Below, piece by piece: positions 21,976 through 36,473 of a stretch of 64,000 bases of DNA. Position 1 is the first letter of the stretch, and each line of letters starts with the position of its first letter. The stretch lies in assembly GCA_032209605.1 (NCBI GenBank), contig JASFXZ010000071.1, forward strand, positions 806,001 to 870,000. Reading direction: 5' to 3'. The translations under genes were made by a program, and so were the position numbers. The notes beneath the pieces were generated by a model, which did no database searches, had not been told where the DNA came from, and saw nothing but the letters and a program-made list of their open reading frames with translations. The stretch is from Mactromeris polynyma (Eukaryota > Mollusca > Bivalvia > Venerida > Mactridae).

Positions 21976-23293
21976 CTTGAATAGTAAGCTATTACAAGAC
22001 AAATGTGATGTCTGATTAGCACTGCAGCCATTTTATAGGAACTCGAGTAGTTGTAAATACGTGTTTGACACGCAGAGTGACTGAGATGACACGTTGGTTA
22101 GTTAATTAACTCGTGTCGTTAACACCACAATGGCATGTGCTAATCGGTGATTAATCACCGTGACGTGTCTGATTAGATTAGTGTGTATTTGTCAAACATT
22201 CCGCGCATGACTGATCAGCAATAGAGAAACATGTCAAATTCGCAAATGGCCGCCAAGTCGCACAGTACGTTGCTTTGCGAGAGTTGTTCAACAATACAAA
22301 TGCAATGTATGCCGACTTAGAGTTTATTCAAGAATTAAACAAATGTGCATGAATCGCATAAATAGTGTAATTGGACGGATTAATCGCATTGATTTCGCGC
22401 ATGTATAATTTTAATCGCCATATTGCACCAATCAATAAAATGAGAATAGTGAAAACGTTGTATTTTCGATGTCCGTGAAATAAAAAAACATGACTGGAGA
22501 CAACAAATGTACACCGCTAGGGAAAATGTTAACCACCGCGCTGCAACCTATCTCAATAAACGAAAATCAGACATACAGAAAATACACGCCAAGTCGCACA
22601 GTACGTTGCTTTGCGAAAGTTGTTCAAACATACAAATATGCCGACTTAGAGGTTATTCAAGAATTAAACAAATGTGCATTAATCGCATAAATAGTGTAAT
22701 TGGACGGACTAATCGCGCTGATTTCGCACTTGTATAATTTAATCACCATATTGCACCAATCAATAAAATGAAAATAGTGAAAACGTTGTATTTGCGATGT
22801 CCGTGAAATAAAAAACATGACTGGAGACAACGAATGTACACCGCTAGGGAAAATGTTAACCACCGCGCTGCCATCTATCTCAATACACGAAAATCAGACA
22901 TGCGCACTGACAGTTTTGGGCTGAATTCGTGTCTTACGAAATATTTTGGGATATTATTGATATTACATGTACTTATAATCAATATTGTCGCGCCTGTTCC
23001 CACACATAATGCGCGTGGTTGAATGTTGTGGGTATACATTAGATTTGTGTCACAAGACCCCAGTCGCGAAATTACGTTAATAATTGTACTAATGCTAATA
23101 TGGAACAGACGCGCATTGTACCGCGCGCGCGCGCACATGCACGCTCTCTCTGAGTTTGTAACCAGAAGGTGAACGAGGTGTGGCGTGTGTGTGTTTGACA
23201 ACTCTTACAAGAAATATATCTTTGGAGAAAATTTGGTTGGCTCTGAAAAGGGCCGTTTGTGGAAAACGACGTACGATTTACATCCATGTAGAC

Positions 23294-23623
23294 TCACTCA
23301 GAGTCCGATGTATACTCCGAATCGGAGCCCGACACTATCTCTACAGACTCGTCGAATAACTCACGGCGCAGATCGGCGACCTTGTCAGCCTTGGCGTAGG
23401 CATACTCATAGTACATGTTCCTGGCACCTTCTATGACGGCCAGTTTCAAGCGCAGGTTGTAGCGAAATGAGCGGTTGTTGGAGCGTTTGGCCGCTTTATA
23501 ACGTTTCTGCACATCGCCGAGTCGATTGTTGAGCATGACTATCTGATCGCAGGCTTTTCGAAAACGCCGCTCTGATTCGCTCAGAGTGAAGCGCTTGTCA
23601 AGAGATTGAATTCTAGAAGGCAT
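23294..23623 (-). CDS. 109-aa orphan protein, copy 15
   Basis: Protein identical to reference. Stem-loop 23239-23254, TATA box 23679-23685. Its neighbouring spacers share GCTGCCATC. Confidence 0.78.
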   Translation of the reverse strand: MPSRIQSLDKRFTLSESERRFRKACDQIVMLNNRLGDVQKRYKAAKRSNNRSFRYNLRLKLAVIEGARNMYYEYAYAKADKVADLRRELFDESVEIVSGSDSEYTSDSE

Positions 23624-24941
23624 CTTGAATAGTAAGCTATTACAAGACAAATGTGATGTCTGATTAGCACTGCAGCCATTTTATAGGAACTCGAGTAGTT
23701 GTAAATACGTGTTTGACACGCAGAGTGACTGAGATGACACGTTGGTTAGTTAATTAACTCGTGTCGTTAACACCACAATGGCATGTGCTAATCGGTGATT
23801 AATCACCGTGACGTGTCTGATTAGATTAGTGTGTATTTGTCAAACATTCCGCGCATGACTGATCAGCAATAGAGAAACATGTCAAATTCGCAAATGGCCG
23901 CCAAGTCGCACAGTACGTTGCTTTGCGAGAGTTGTTCAACAATACAAATGCAATGTATGCCGACTTAGAGTTTATTCAAGAATTAAACAAATGTGCATGA
24001 ATCGCATAAATAGTGTAATTGGACGGATTAATCGCATTGATTTCGCGCATGTATAATTTTAATCGCCATATTGCACCAATCAATAAAATGAGAATAGTGA
24101 AAACGTTGTATTTTCGATGTCCGTGAAATAAAAAAACATGACTGGAGACAACAAATGTACACCGCTAGGGAAAATGTTAACCACCGCGCTGCAACCTATC
24201 TCAATAAACGAAAATCAGACATACAGAAAATACACGCCAAGTCGCACAGTACGTTGCTTTGCGAAAGTTGTTCAAACATACAAATATGCCGACTTAGAGG
24301 TTATTCAAGAATTAAACAAATGTGCATTAATCGCATAAATAGTGTAATTGGACGGACTAATCGCGCTGATTTCGCACTTGTATAATTTAATCACCATATT
24401 GCACCAATCAATAAAATGAAAATAGTGAAAACGTTGTATTTGCGATGTCCGTGAAATAAAAAACATGACTGGAGACAACGAATGTACACCGCTAGGGAAA
24501 ATGTTAACCACCGCGCTGCCATCTATCTCAATACACGAAAATCAGACATGCGCACTGACAGTTTTGGGCTGAATTCGTGTCTTACGAAATATTTTGGGAT
24601 ATTATTGATATTACATGTACTTATAATCAATATTGTCGCGCCTGTTCCCACACATAATGCGCGTGGTTGAATGTTGTGGGTATACATTAGATTTGTGTCA
24701 CAAGACCCCAGTCGCGAAATTACGTTAATAATTGTACTAATGCTAATATGGAACAGACGCGCATTGTACCGCGCGCGCGCGCACATGCACGCTCTCTCTG
24801 AGTTTGTAACCAGAAGGTGAACGAGGTGTGGCGTGTGTGTGTTTGACAACTCTTACAAGAAATATATCTTTGGAGAAAATTTGGTTGGCTCTGAAAAGGG
24901 CCGTTTGTGGAAAACGACGTACGATTTACATCCATGTAGAC

Positions 24942-25271
24942 TCACTCAGAGTCCGATGTATACTCCGAATCGGAGCCCGACACTATCTCTACAGACTCGT
25001 CGAATAACTCACGGCGCAGATCGGCGACCTTGTCAGCCTTGGCGTAGGCATACTCATAGTACATGTTCCTGGCACCTTCTATGACGGCCAGTTTCAAGCG
25101 CAGGTTGTAGCGAAATGAGCGGTTGTTGGAGCGTTTGGCCGCTTTATAACGTTTCTGCACATCGCCGAGTCGATTGTTGAGCATGACTATCTGATCGCAG
25201 GCTTTTCGAAAACGCCGCTCTGATTCGCTCAGAGTGAAGCGCTTGTCAAGAGATTGAATTCTAGAAGGCAT
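24942..25271 (-). CDS. 109-aa orphan protein, copy 16
   Basis: Protein identical to reference. Stem-loop 24887-24902, TATA box 25327-25333. Confidence 0.78.
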   Translation of the reverse strand: MPSRIQSLDKRFTLSESERRFRKACDQIVMLNNRLGDVQKRYKAAKRSNNRSFRYNLRLKLAVIEGARNMYYEYAYAKADKVADLRRELFDESVEIVSGSDSEYTSDSE

Positions 25272-26589
25272 CTTGAATAGTAAGCTATTACAAGACAAAT
25301 GTGATGTCTGATTAGCACTGCAGCCATTTTATAGGAACTCGAGTAGTTGTAAATACGTGTTTGACACGCAGAGTGACTGAGATGACACGTTGGTTAGTTA
25401 ATTAACTCGTGTCGTTAACACCACAATGGCATGTGCTAATCGGTGATTAATCACCGTGACGTGTCTGATTAGATTAGTGTGTATTTGTCAAACATTCCGC
25501 GCATGACTGATCAGCAATAGAGAAACATGTCAAATTCGCAAATGGCCGCCAAGTCGCACAGTACGTTGCTTTGCGAGAGTTGTTCAACAATACAAATGCA
25601 ATGTATGCCGACTTAGAGTTTATTCAAGAATTAAACAAATGTGCATGAATCGCATAAATAGTGTAATTGGACGGATTAATCGCATTGATTTCGCGCATGT
25701 ATAATTTTAATCGCCATATTGCACCAATCAATAAAATGAGAATAGTGAAAACGTTGTATTTTCGATGTCCGTGAAATAAAAAAACATGACTGGAGACAAC
25801 AAATGTACACCGCTAGGGAAAATGTTAACCACCGCGCTGCAACCTATCTCAATAAACGAAAATCAGACATACAGAAAATACACGCCAAGTCGCACAGTAC
25901 GTTGCTTTGCGAAAGTTGTTCAAACATACAAATATGCCGACTTAGAGGTTATTCAAGAATTAAACAAATGTGCATTAATCGCATAAATAGTGTAATTGGA
26001 CGGACTAATCGCGCTGATTTCGCACTTGTATAATTTAATCACCATATTGCACCAATCAATAAAATGAAAATAGTGAAAACGTTGTATTTGCGATGTCCGT
26101 GAAATAAAAAACATGACTGGAGACAACGAATGTACACCGCTAGGGAAAATGTTAACCACCGCGCTGCAACCTATCTCAATACACGAAAATCAGACATGCG
26201 CACTGACAGTTTTGGGCTGAATTCGTGTCTTACGAAATATTTTGGGATATTATTGATATTACATGTACTTATAATCAATATTGTCGCGCCTGTTCCCACA
26301 CATAATGCGCGTGGTTGAATGTTGTGGGTATACATTAGATTTGTGTCACAAGACCCCAGTCGCGAAATTACGTTAATAATTGTACTAATGCTAATATGGA
26401 ACAGACGCGCATTGTACCGCGCGCGCGCGCACATGCACGCTCTCTCTGAGTTTGTAACCAGAAGGTGAACGAGGTGTGGCGTGTGTGTGTTTGACAACTC
26501 TTACAAGAAATATATCTTTGGAGAAAATTTGGTTGGCTCTGAAAAGGGCCGTTTGTGGAAAACGACGTACGATTTACATCCATGTAGAC

Positions 26590-26919
26590 TCACTCAGAGT
26601 CCGATGTATACTCCGAATCGGAGCCCGACACTATCTCTACAGACTCGTCGAATAACTCACGGCGCAGATCGGCGACCTTGTCAGCCTTGGCGTAGGCATA
26701 CTCATAGTACATGTTCCTGGCACCTTCTATGACGGCCAGTTTCAAGCGCAGGTTGTAGCGAAATGAGCGGTTGTTGGAGCGTTTGGCCGCTTTATAACGT
26801 TTCTGCACATCGCCGAGTCGATTGTTGAGCATGACTATCTGATCGCAGGCTTTTCGAAAACGCCGCTCTGATTCGCTCAGAGTGAAGCGCTTGTCAAGAG
26901 ATTGAATTCTAGAAGGCAT
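26590..26919 (-). CDS. 109-aa orphan protein, copy 17
   Basis: Protein identical to reference. Stem-loop 26535-26550, TATA box 26975-26981. From the unit above onward, A2 usually reads GACAACAAATG instead of GACAACGAATG. Confidence 0.78.
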   Translation of the reverse strand: MPSRIQSLDKRFTLSESERRFRKACDQIVMLNNRLGDVQKRYKAAKRSNNRSFRYNLRLKLAVIEGARNMYYEYAYAKADKVADLRRELFDESVEIVSGSDSEYTSDSE

Positions 26920-28237
26920 CTTGAATAGTAAGCTATTACAAGACAAATGTGATGTCTGATTAGCACTGCAGCCATTTTATAGGAACTCGAGTAGTTGTAA
27001 ATACGTGTTTGACACGCAGAGTGACTGAGATGACACGTTGGTTAGTTAATTAACTCGTGTCGTTAACACCACAATGGCATGTGCTAATCGGTGATTAATC
27101 ACCGTGACGTGTCTGATTAGATTAGTGTGTATTTGTCAAACATTCCGCGCATGACTGATCAGCAATAGAGAAACATGTCAAATTCGCAAATGGCCGCCAA
27201 GTCGCACAGTACGTTGCTTTGCGAGAGTTGTTCAACAATACAAATGCAATGTATGCCGACTTAGAGTTTATTCAAGAATTAAACAAATGTGCATGAATCG
27301 CATAAATAGTGTAATTGGACGGATTAATCGCATTGATTTCGCGCATGTATAATTTTAATCGCCATATTGCACCAATCAATAAAATGAGAATAGTGAAAAC
27401 GTTGTATTTTCGATGTCCGTGAAATAAAAAAACATGACTGGAGACAACAAATGTACACCGCTAGGGAAAATGTTAACCACCGCGCTGCAACCTATCTCAA
27501 TAAACGAAAATCAGACATACAGAAAATACACGCCAAGTCGCACAGTACGTTGCTTTGCGAAAGTTGTTCAAACATACAAATATGCCGACTTAGAGGTTAT
27601 TCAAGAATTAAACAAATGTGCATTAATCGCATAAATAGTGTAATTGGACGGACTAATCGCGCTGATTTCGCACTTGTATAATTTAATCACCATATTGCAC
27701 CAATCAATAAAATGAAAATAGTGAAAACGTTGTATTTGCGATGTCCGTGAAATAAAAAACATGACTGGAGACAACAAATGTACACCGCTAGGGAAAATGT
27801 TAACCACCGCGCTGCAACCTATCTCAATACACGAAAATCAGACATGCGCACTGACAGTTTTGGGCTGAATTCGTGTCTTACGAAATATTTTGGGATATTA
27901 TTGATATTACATGTACTTATAATCAATATTGTCGCGCCTGTTCCCACACATAATGCGCGTGGTTGAATGTTGTGGGTATACATTAGATTTGTGTCACAAG
28001 ACCCCAGTCGCGAAATTACGTTAATAATTGTACTAATGCTAATATGGAACAGACGCGCATTGTACCGCGCGCGCGCGCACATGCACGCTCTCTCTGAGTT
28101 TGTAACCAGAAGGTGAACGAGGTGTGGCGTGTGTGTGTTTGACAACTCTTACAAGAAATATATCTTTGGAGAAAATTTGGTTGGCTCTGAAAAGGGCCGT
28201 TTGTGGAAAACGACGTACGATTTACATCCATGTAGAC

Positions 28238-28567
28238 TCACTCAGAGTCCGATGTATACTCCGAATCGGAGCCCGACACTATCTCTACAGACTCGTCGAA
28301 TAACTCACGGCGCAGATCGGCGACCTTGTCAGCCTTGGCGTAGGCATACTCATAGTACATGTTCCTGGCACCTTCTATGACGGCCAGTTTCAAGCGCAGG
28401 TTGTAGCGAAATGAGCGGTTGTTGGAGCGTTTGGCCGCTTTATAACGTTTCTGCACATCGCCGAGTCGATTGTTGAGCATGACTATCTGATCGCAGGCTT
28501 TTCGAAAACGCCGCTCTGATTCGCTCAGAGTGAAGCGCTTGTCAAGAGATTGAATTCTAGAAGGCAT
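28238..28567 (-). CDS. 109-aa orphan protein, copy 18
   Basis: Protein identical to reference. Stem-loop 28183-28198, TATA box 28623-28629. The spacer above carries the GATCCC marker. Confidence 0.78.
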   Translation of the reverse strand: MPSRIQSLDKRFTLSESERRFRKACDQIVMLNNRLGDVQKRYKAAKRSNNRSFRYNLRLKLAVIEGARNMYYEYAYAKADKVADLRRELFDESVEIVSGSDSEYTSDSE

Positions 28568-29885
28568 CTTGAATAGTAAGCTATTACAAGACAAATGTGA
28601 TGTCTGATTAGCACTGCAGCCATTTTATAGGAACTCGAGTAGTTGTAAATACGTGTTTGACACGCAGAGTGACTGAGATGACACGTTGGTTAGTTAATTA
28701 ACTCGTGTCGTTAACACCACAATGGCATGTGCTAATCGGTGATTAATCACCGTGACGTGTCTGATTAGATTAGTGTGTATTTGTCAAACATTCCGCGCAT
28801 GACTGATCAGCAATAGAGAAACATGTCAAATTCGCAAATGGCCGCCAAGTCGCACAGTACGTTGCTTTGCGAGAGTTGTTCAACAATACAAATGCAATGT
28901 ATGCCGACTTAGAGTTTATTCAAGAATTAAACAAATGTGCATGAATCGCATAAATAGTGTAATTGGACGGATTAATCGCATTGATTTCGCGCATGTATAA
29001 TTTTAATCGCCATATTGCACCAATCAATAAAATGAGAATAGTGAAAACGTTGTATTTTCGATGTCCGTGAAATAAAAAAACATGACTGGAGACAACAAAT
29101 GTACACCGCTAGGGAAAATGTTAACCACCGCGCTGCAACCTATCTCAATAAACGAAAATCAGACATACAGAAAATACACGCCAAGTCGCACAGTACGTTG
29201 CTTTGCGAAAGTTGTTCAAACATACAAATATGCCGACTTAGAGGTTATTCAAGAATTAAACAAATGTGCATTAATCGCATAAATAGTGTAATTGGACGGA
29301 CTAATCGCGCTGATTTCGCACTTGTATAATTTAATCACCATATTGCACCAATCAATAAAATGAAAATAGTGAAAACGTTGTATTTGCGATGTCCGTGAAA
29401 TAAAAAACATGACTGGAGACAACAAATGTACACCGCTAGGGAAAATGTTAACCACCGCGCTGCAACCTATCTCAATACACGAAAATCAGACATGCGCACT
29501 GACAGTTTTGGGCTGAATTCGTGTCTTACGAAATATTTTGGGATATTATTGATATTACATGTACTTATAATCAATATTGTCGCGCCTGTTCCCACACATA
29601 ATGCGCGTGGTTGAATGTTGTGGGTATACATTAGATTTGTGTCACAAGATCCCAGTCGCGAAATTACGTTAATAATTGTACTAATGCTAATATGGAACAG
29701 ACGCGCATTGTACCGCGCGCGCGCGCACATGCACGCTCTCTCTGAGTTTGTAACCAGAAGGTGAACGAGGTGTGGCGTGTGTGTGTTTGACAACTCTTAC
29801 AAGAAATATATCTTTGGAGAAAATTTGGTTGGCTCTGAAAAGGGCCGTTTGTGGAAAACGACGTACGATTTACATCCATGTAGAC

Positions 29886-30215
29886 TCACTCAGAGTCCGA
29901 TGTATACTCCGAATCGGAGCCCGACACTATCTCTACAGACTCGTCGAATAACTCACGGCGCAGATCGGCGACCTTGTCAGCCTTGGCGTAGGCATACTCA
30001 TAGTACATGTTCCTGGCACCTTCTATGACGGCCAGTTTCAAGCGCAGGTTGTAGCGAAATGAGCGGTTGTTGGAGCGTTTGGCCGCTTTATAACGTTTCT
30101 GCACATCGCCGAGTCGATTGTTGAGCATGACTATCTGATCGCAGGCTTTTCGAAAACGCCGCTCTGATTCGCTCAGAGTGAAGCGCTTGTCAAGAGATTG
30201 AATTCTAGAAGGCAT
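29886..30215 (-). CDS. 109-aa orphan protein, copy 19
   Basis: Protein identical to reference. Stem-loop 29831-29846, TATA box 30271-30277. The unit above is 1644 bp with (CG)4. Confidence 0.78.
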   Translation of the reverse strand: MPSRIQSLDKRFTLSESERRFRKACDQIVMLNNRLGDVQKRYKAAKRSNNRSFRYNLRLKLAVIEGARNMYYEYAYAKADKVADLRRELFDESVEIVSGSDSEYTSDSE

Positions 30216-31529
30216 CTTGAATAGTAAGCTATTACAAGACAAATGTGATGTCTGATTAGCACTGCAGCCATTTTATAGGAACTCGAGTAGTTGTAAATAC
30301 GTGTTTGACACGCAGAGTGACTGAGATGACACGTTGGTTAGTTAATTAACTCGTGTCGTTAACACCACAATGGCATGTGCTAATCGGTGATTAATCACCG
30401 TGACGTGTCTGATTAGATTAGTGTGTATTTGTCAAACATTCCGCGCATGACTGATCAGCAATAGAGAAACATGTCAAATTCGCAAATGGCCGCCAAGTCG
30501 CACAGTACGTTGCTTTGCGAGAGTTGTTCAACAATACAAATGCAATGTATGCCGACTTAGAGTTTATTCAAGAATTAAACAAATGTGCATGAATCGCATA
30601 AATAGTGTAATTGGACGGATTAATCGCATTGATTTCGCGCATGTATAATTTTAATCGCCATATTGCACCAATCAATAAAATGAGAATAGTGAAAACGTTG
30701 TATTTTCGATGTCCGTGAAATAAAAAAACATGACTGGAGACAACAAATGTACACCGCTAGGGAAAATGTTAACCACCGCGCTGCAACCTATCTCAATAAA
30801 CGAAAATCAGACATACAGAAAATACACGCCAAGTCGCACAGTACGTTGCTTTGCGAAAGTTGTTCAAACATACAAATATGCCGACTTAGAGGTTATTCAA
30901 GAATTAAACAAATGTGCATTAATCGCATAAATAGTGTAATTGGACGGACTAATCGCGCTGATTTCGCACTTGTATAATTTAATCACCATATTGCACCAAT
31001 CAATAAAATGAAAATAGTGAAAACGTTGTATTTGCGATGTCCGTGAAATAAAAAACATGACTGGAGACAACAAATGTACACCGCTAGGGAAAATGTTAAC
31101 CACCGCGCTGCAACCTATCTCAATACACGAAAATCAGACATGCGCACTGACAGTTTTGGGCTGAATTCGTGTCTTACGAAATATTTTGGGATATTATTGA
31201 TATTACATGTACTTATAATCAATATTGTCGCGCCTGTTCCCACACATAATGCGCGTGGTTGAATGTTGTGGGTATACATTAGATTTGTGTCACAAGATCC
31301 CAGTCGCGAAATTACGTTAATAATTGTACTAATGCTAATATGGAACAGACGCGCATTGTACCGCGCGCGCACATGCACGCTCTCTCTGAGTTTGTAACCA
31401 GAAGGTGAACGAGGTGTGGCGTGTGTGTGTTTGACAACTCTTACAAGAAATATATCTTTGGAGAAAATTTGGTTGGCTCTGAAAAGGGCCGTTTGTGGAA
31501 AACGTCGTACGATTTACATCCATGTAGAC

Positions 31530-31859
31530 TCACTCAGAGTCCGATGTATACTCCGAATCGGAGCCCGACACTATCTCTACAGACTCGTCGAATAACTCAC
31601 GGCGCAGATCGGCGACCTTGTCAGCCTTGGCGTAGGCATACTCATAGTACATGTTCCTGGCACCTTCTATGACGGCCAGTTTCAAGCGCAGGTTGTAGCG
31701 AAATGAGCGGTTGTTGGAGCGTTTGGCCGCTTTATAACGTTTCTGCACATCGCCGAGTCGATTGTTGAGCATGACTATCTGATCGCAGGCTTTTCGAAAA
31801 CGCCGCTCTGATTCGCTCAGAGTGAAGCGCTTGTCAAGAGATTGAATTCTAGAAGGCAT
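31530..31859 (-). CDS. 109-aa orphan protein, copy 20
   Basis: Protein identical to reference. Stem-loop 31475-31490, TATA box 31915-31921. It shares AACGTCGTAC in the 3' UTR and GAGATTACACG upstream with copy 22 two units away. The unit above is 1652 bp with (CG)8. Confidence 0.78.
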   Translation of the reverse strand: MPSRIQSLDKRFTLSESERRFRKACDQIVMLNNRLGDVQKRYKAAKRSNNRSFRYNLRLKLAVIEGARNMYYEYAYAKADKVADLRRELFDESVEIVSGSDSEYTSDSE

Positions 31860-33181
31860 CTTGAATAGTAAGCTATTACAAGACAAATGTGATGTCTGAT
31901 TAGCACTGCAGCCATTTTATAGGAACTCGAGTAGTTGTAAATACGTGTTTGACACGCAGAGTGACTGAGATTACACGTTGGTTAGTTAATTAACTCGTGT
32001 CGTTAACACCACAATGGCATGTGCTAATCGGTGATTAATCACCGTGACGTGTCTGATTAGATTAGTGTGTATTTGTCAAACATTCCGCGCATGACTGATC
32101 AGCAATAGAGAAACATGTCAAATTCGCAAATGGCCGCCAAGTCGCACAGTACGTTGCTTTGCGAGAGTTGTTCAACAATACAAATGCAATGTATGCCGAC
32201 TTAGAGTTTATTCAAGAATTAAACAAATGTGCATGAATCGCATAAATAGTGTAATTGGACGGATTAATCGCATTGATTTCGCGCATGTATAATTTTAATC
32301 GCCATATTGCACCAATCAATAAAATGAGAATAGTGAAAACGTTGTATTTTCGATGTCCGTGAAATAAAAAAACATGACTGGAGACAACAAATGTACACCG
32401 CTAGGGAAAATGTTAACCACCGCGCTGCAACCTATCTCAATAAACGAAAATCAGACATACAGAAAATACACGCCAAGTCGCACAGTACGTTGCTTTGCGA
32501 AAGTTGTTCAAACATACAAATATGCCGACTTAGAGGTTATTCAAGAATTAAACAAATGTGCATTAATCGCATAAATAGTGTAATTGGACGGACTAATCGC
32601 GCTGATTTCGCACTTGTATAATTTAATCACCATATTGCACCAATCAATAAAATGAAAATAGTGAAAACGTTGTATTTGCGATGTCCGTGAAATAAAAAAC
32701 ATGACTGGAGACAACGAATGTACACCGCTAGGGAAAATGTTAACCACCGCGCTGCAACCTATCTCAATACACGAAAATCAGACATGCGCACTGACAGTTT
32801 TGGGCTGAATTCGTGTCTTACGAAATATTTTGGGATATTATTGATATTACATGTACTTATAATCAATATTGTCGCGCCTGTTCCCACACATAATGCGCGT
32901 GGTTGAATGTTGTGGGTATACATTAGATTTGTGTCACAAGACCCCAGTCGCGAAATTACGTTAATAATTGTACTAATGCTAATATGGAACAGACGCGCAT
33001 TGTACCGCGCGCGCGCGCGCGCACATGCACGCTCTCTCTGAGTTTGTAACCAGAAGGTGAACGAGGTGTGGCGTGTGTGTGTTTGACAACTCTTACAAGA
33101 AATATATCTTTGGAGAAAATTTGGTTGGCTCTGAAAAGGGCCGTTTGTGGAAAACGACGTACGATTTACATCCATGTAGAC

Positions 33182-33511
33182 TCACTCAGAGTCCGATGTA
33201 TACTCCGAATCGGAGCCCGACACTATCTCTACAGACTCGTCGAATAACTCACGGCGCAGATCGGCGACCTTGTCAGCCTTGGCGTAGGCATACTCATAGT
33301 ACATGTTCCTGGCACCTTCTATGACGGCCAGTTTCAAGCGCAGGTTGTAGCGAAATGAGCGGTTGTTGGAGCGTTTGGCCGCTTTATAACGTTTCTGCAC
33401 ATCGCCGAGTCGATTGTTGAGCATGACTATCTGATCGCAGGCTTTTCGAAAACGCCGCTCTGATTCGCTCAGAGTGAAGCGCTTGTCAAGAGATTGAATT
33501 CTAGAAGGCAT
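33182..33511 (-). CDS. 109-aa orphan protein, copy 21
   Basis: Protein identical to reference. Stem-loop 33127-33142, TATA box 33567-33573. Confidence 0.78.
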   Translation of the reverse strand: MPSRIQSLDKRFTLSESERRFRKACDQIVMLNNRLGDVQKRYKAAKRSNNRSFRYNLRLKLAVIEGARNMYYEYAYAKADKVADLRRELFDESVEIVSGSDSEYTSDSE

Positions 33512-34825
33512 CTTGAATAGTAAGCTATTACAAGACAAATGTGATGTCTGATTAGCACTGCAGCCATTTTATAGGAACTCGAGTAGTTGTAAATACGTGT
33601 TTGACACGCAGAGTGACTGAGATGACACGTTGGTTAGTTAATTAACTCGTGTCGTTAACACCACAATGGCATGTGCTAATCGGTGATTAATCACCGTGAC
33701 GTGTCTGATTAGATTAGTGTGTATTTGTCAAACATTCCGCGCATGACTGATCAGCAATAGAGAAACATGTCAAATTCGCAAATGGCCGCCAAGTCGCACA
33801 GTACGTTGCTTTGCGAGAGTTGTTCAACAATACAAATGCAATGTATGCCGACTTAGAGTTTATTCAAGAATTAAACAAATGTGCATGAATCGCATAAATA
33901 GTGTAATTGGACGGATTAATCGCATTGATTTCGCGCATGTATAATTTTAATCGCCATATTGCACCAATCAATAAAATGAGAATAGTGAAAACGTTGTATT
34001 TTCGATGTCCGTGAAATAAAAAAACATGACTGGAGACAACAAATGTACACCGCTAGGGAAAATGTTAACCACCGCGCTGCAACCTATCTCAATAAACGAA
34101 AATCAGACATACAGAAAATACACGCCAAGTCGCACAGTACGTTGCTTTGCGAAAGTTGTTCAAACATACAAATATGCCGACTTAGAGGTTATTCAAGAAT
34201 TAAACAAATGTGCATTAATCGCATAAATAGTGTAATTGGACGGACTAATCGCGCTGATTTCGCACTTGTATAATTTAATCACCATATTGCACCAATCAAT
34301 AAAATGAAAATAGTGAAAACGTTGTATTTGCGATGTCCGTGAAATAAAAAACATGACTGGAGACAACAAATGTACACCGCTAGGGAAAATGTTAACCACC
34401 GCGCTGCAACCTATCTCAATACACGAAAATCAGACATGCGCACTGACAGTTTTGGGCTGAATTCGTGTCTTACGAAATATTTTGGGATATTATTGATATT
34501 ACATGTACTTATAATCAATATTGTCGCGCCTGTTCCCACACATAATGCGCGTGGTTGAATGTTGTGGGTATACATTAGATTTGTGTCACAAGATCCCAGT
34601 CGCGAAATTACGTTAATAATTGTACTAATGCTAATATGGAACAGACGCGCATTGTACCGCGCGCGCACATGCACGCTCTCTCTGAGTTTGTAACCAGAAG
34701 GTGAACGAGGTGTGGCGTGTGTGTGTTTGACAACTCTTACAAGAAATATATCTTTGGAGAAAATTTGGTTGGCTCTGAAAAGGGCCGTTTGTGGAAAACG
34801 TCGTACGATTTACATCCATGTAGAC

Positions 34826-35155
34826 TCACTCAGAGTCCGATGTATACTCCGAATCGGAGCCCGACACTATCTCTACAGACTCGTCGAATAACTCACGGCG
34901 CAGATCGGCGACCTTGTCAGCCTTGGCGTAGGCATACTCATAGTACATGTTCCTGGCACCTTCTATGACGGCCAGTTTCAAGCGCAGGTTGTAGCGAAAT
35001 GAGCGGTTGTTGGAGCGTTTGGCCGCTTTATAACGTTTCTGCACATCGCCGAGTCGATTGTTGAGCATGACTATCTGATCGCAGGCTTTTCGAAAACGCC
35101 GCTCTGATTCGCTCAGAGTGAAGCGCTTGTCAAGAGATTGAATTCTAGAAGGCAT
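34826..35155 (-). CDS. 109-aa orphan protein, copy 22
   Basis: Protein identical to reference. Stem-loop 34771-34786, TATA box 35211-35217. Same flanking markers as copy 20 (AACGTCGTAC, GAGATTACACG), plus a private ATGACATG upstream. Confidence 0.78.
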   Translation of the reverse strand: MPSRIQSLDKRFTLSESERRFRKACDQIVMLNNRLGDVQKRYKAAKRSNNRSFRYNLRLKLAVIEGARNMYYEYAYAKADKVADLRRELFDESVEIVSGSDSEYTSDSE

Positions 35156-36473
35156 CTTGAATAGTAAGCTATTACAAGACAAATGTGATGTCTGATTAGC
35201 ACTGCAGCCATTTTATAGGAACTCGAGTAGTTGTAAATACGTGTTTGACACGCAGAGTGACTGAGATTACACGTTGGTTAGTTAATTAACTCGTGTCGTT
35301 AACACCACAATGACATGTGCTAATCGGTGATTAATCACCGTGACGTGTCTGATTAGATTAGTGTGTATTTGTCAAACATTCCGCGCATGACTGATCAGCA
35401 ATAGAGAAACATGTCAAATTCGCAAATGGCCGCCAAGTCGCACAGTACGTTGCTTTGCGAGAGTTGTTCAACAATACAAATGCAATGTATGCCGACTTAG
35501 AGTTTATTCAAGAATTAAACAAATGTGCATGAATCGCATAAATAGTGTAATTGGACGGATTAATCGCATTGATTTCGCGCATGTATAATTTTAATCGCCA
35601 TATTGCACCAATCAATAAAATGAGAATAGTGAAAACGTTGTATTTTCGATGTCCGTGAAATAAAAAAACATGACTGGAGACAACAAATGTACACCGCTAG
35701 GGAAAATGTTAACCACCGCGCTGCAACCTATCTCAATAAACGAAAATCAGACATACAGAAAATACACGCCAAGTCGCACAGTACGTTGCTTTGCGAAAGT
35801 TGTTCAAACATACAAATATGCCGACTTAGAGGTTATTCAAGAATTAAACAAATGTGCATTAATCGCATAAATAGTGTAATTGGACGGACTAATCGCGCTG
35901 ATTTCGCACTTGTATAATTTAATCACCATATTGCACCAATCAATAAAATGAAAATAGTGAAAACGTTGTATTTGCGATGTCCGTGAAATAAAAAACATGA
36001 CTGGAGACAACGAATGTACACCGCTAGGGAAAATGTTAACCACCGCGCTGCAACCTATCTCAATACACGAAAATCAGACATGCGCACTGACAGTTTTGGG
36101 CTGAATTCGTGTCTTACGAAATATTTTGGGATATTATTGATATTACATGTACTTATAATCAATATTGTCGCGCCTGTTCCCACACATAATGCGCGTGGTT
36201 GAATGTTGTGGGTATACATTAGATTTGTGTCACAAGACCCCAGTCGCGAAATTACGTTAATAATTGTACTAATGCTAATATGGAACAGACGCGCATTGTA
36301 CCGCGCGCGCGCGCACATGCACGCTCTCTCTGAGTTTGTAACCAGAAGGTGAACGAGGTGTGGCGTGTGTGTGTTTGACAACTCTTACAAGAAATATATC
36401 TTTGTAGAAAATTTGGTTGGCTCTGAAAAGGGCCGTTTGTGGAAAACGACGTACGATTTACATCCATGTAGAC

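Noticed and set aside
1..29000. Near-identical left units as a pure assembly artefact
   Set aside because: Private single-base changes (near 5651 and 8231), an 80-bp deletion, a 2-bp length change and a unique SINE insertion show that distinct units were resolved. The exact copy number could still be wrong.
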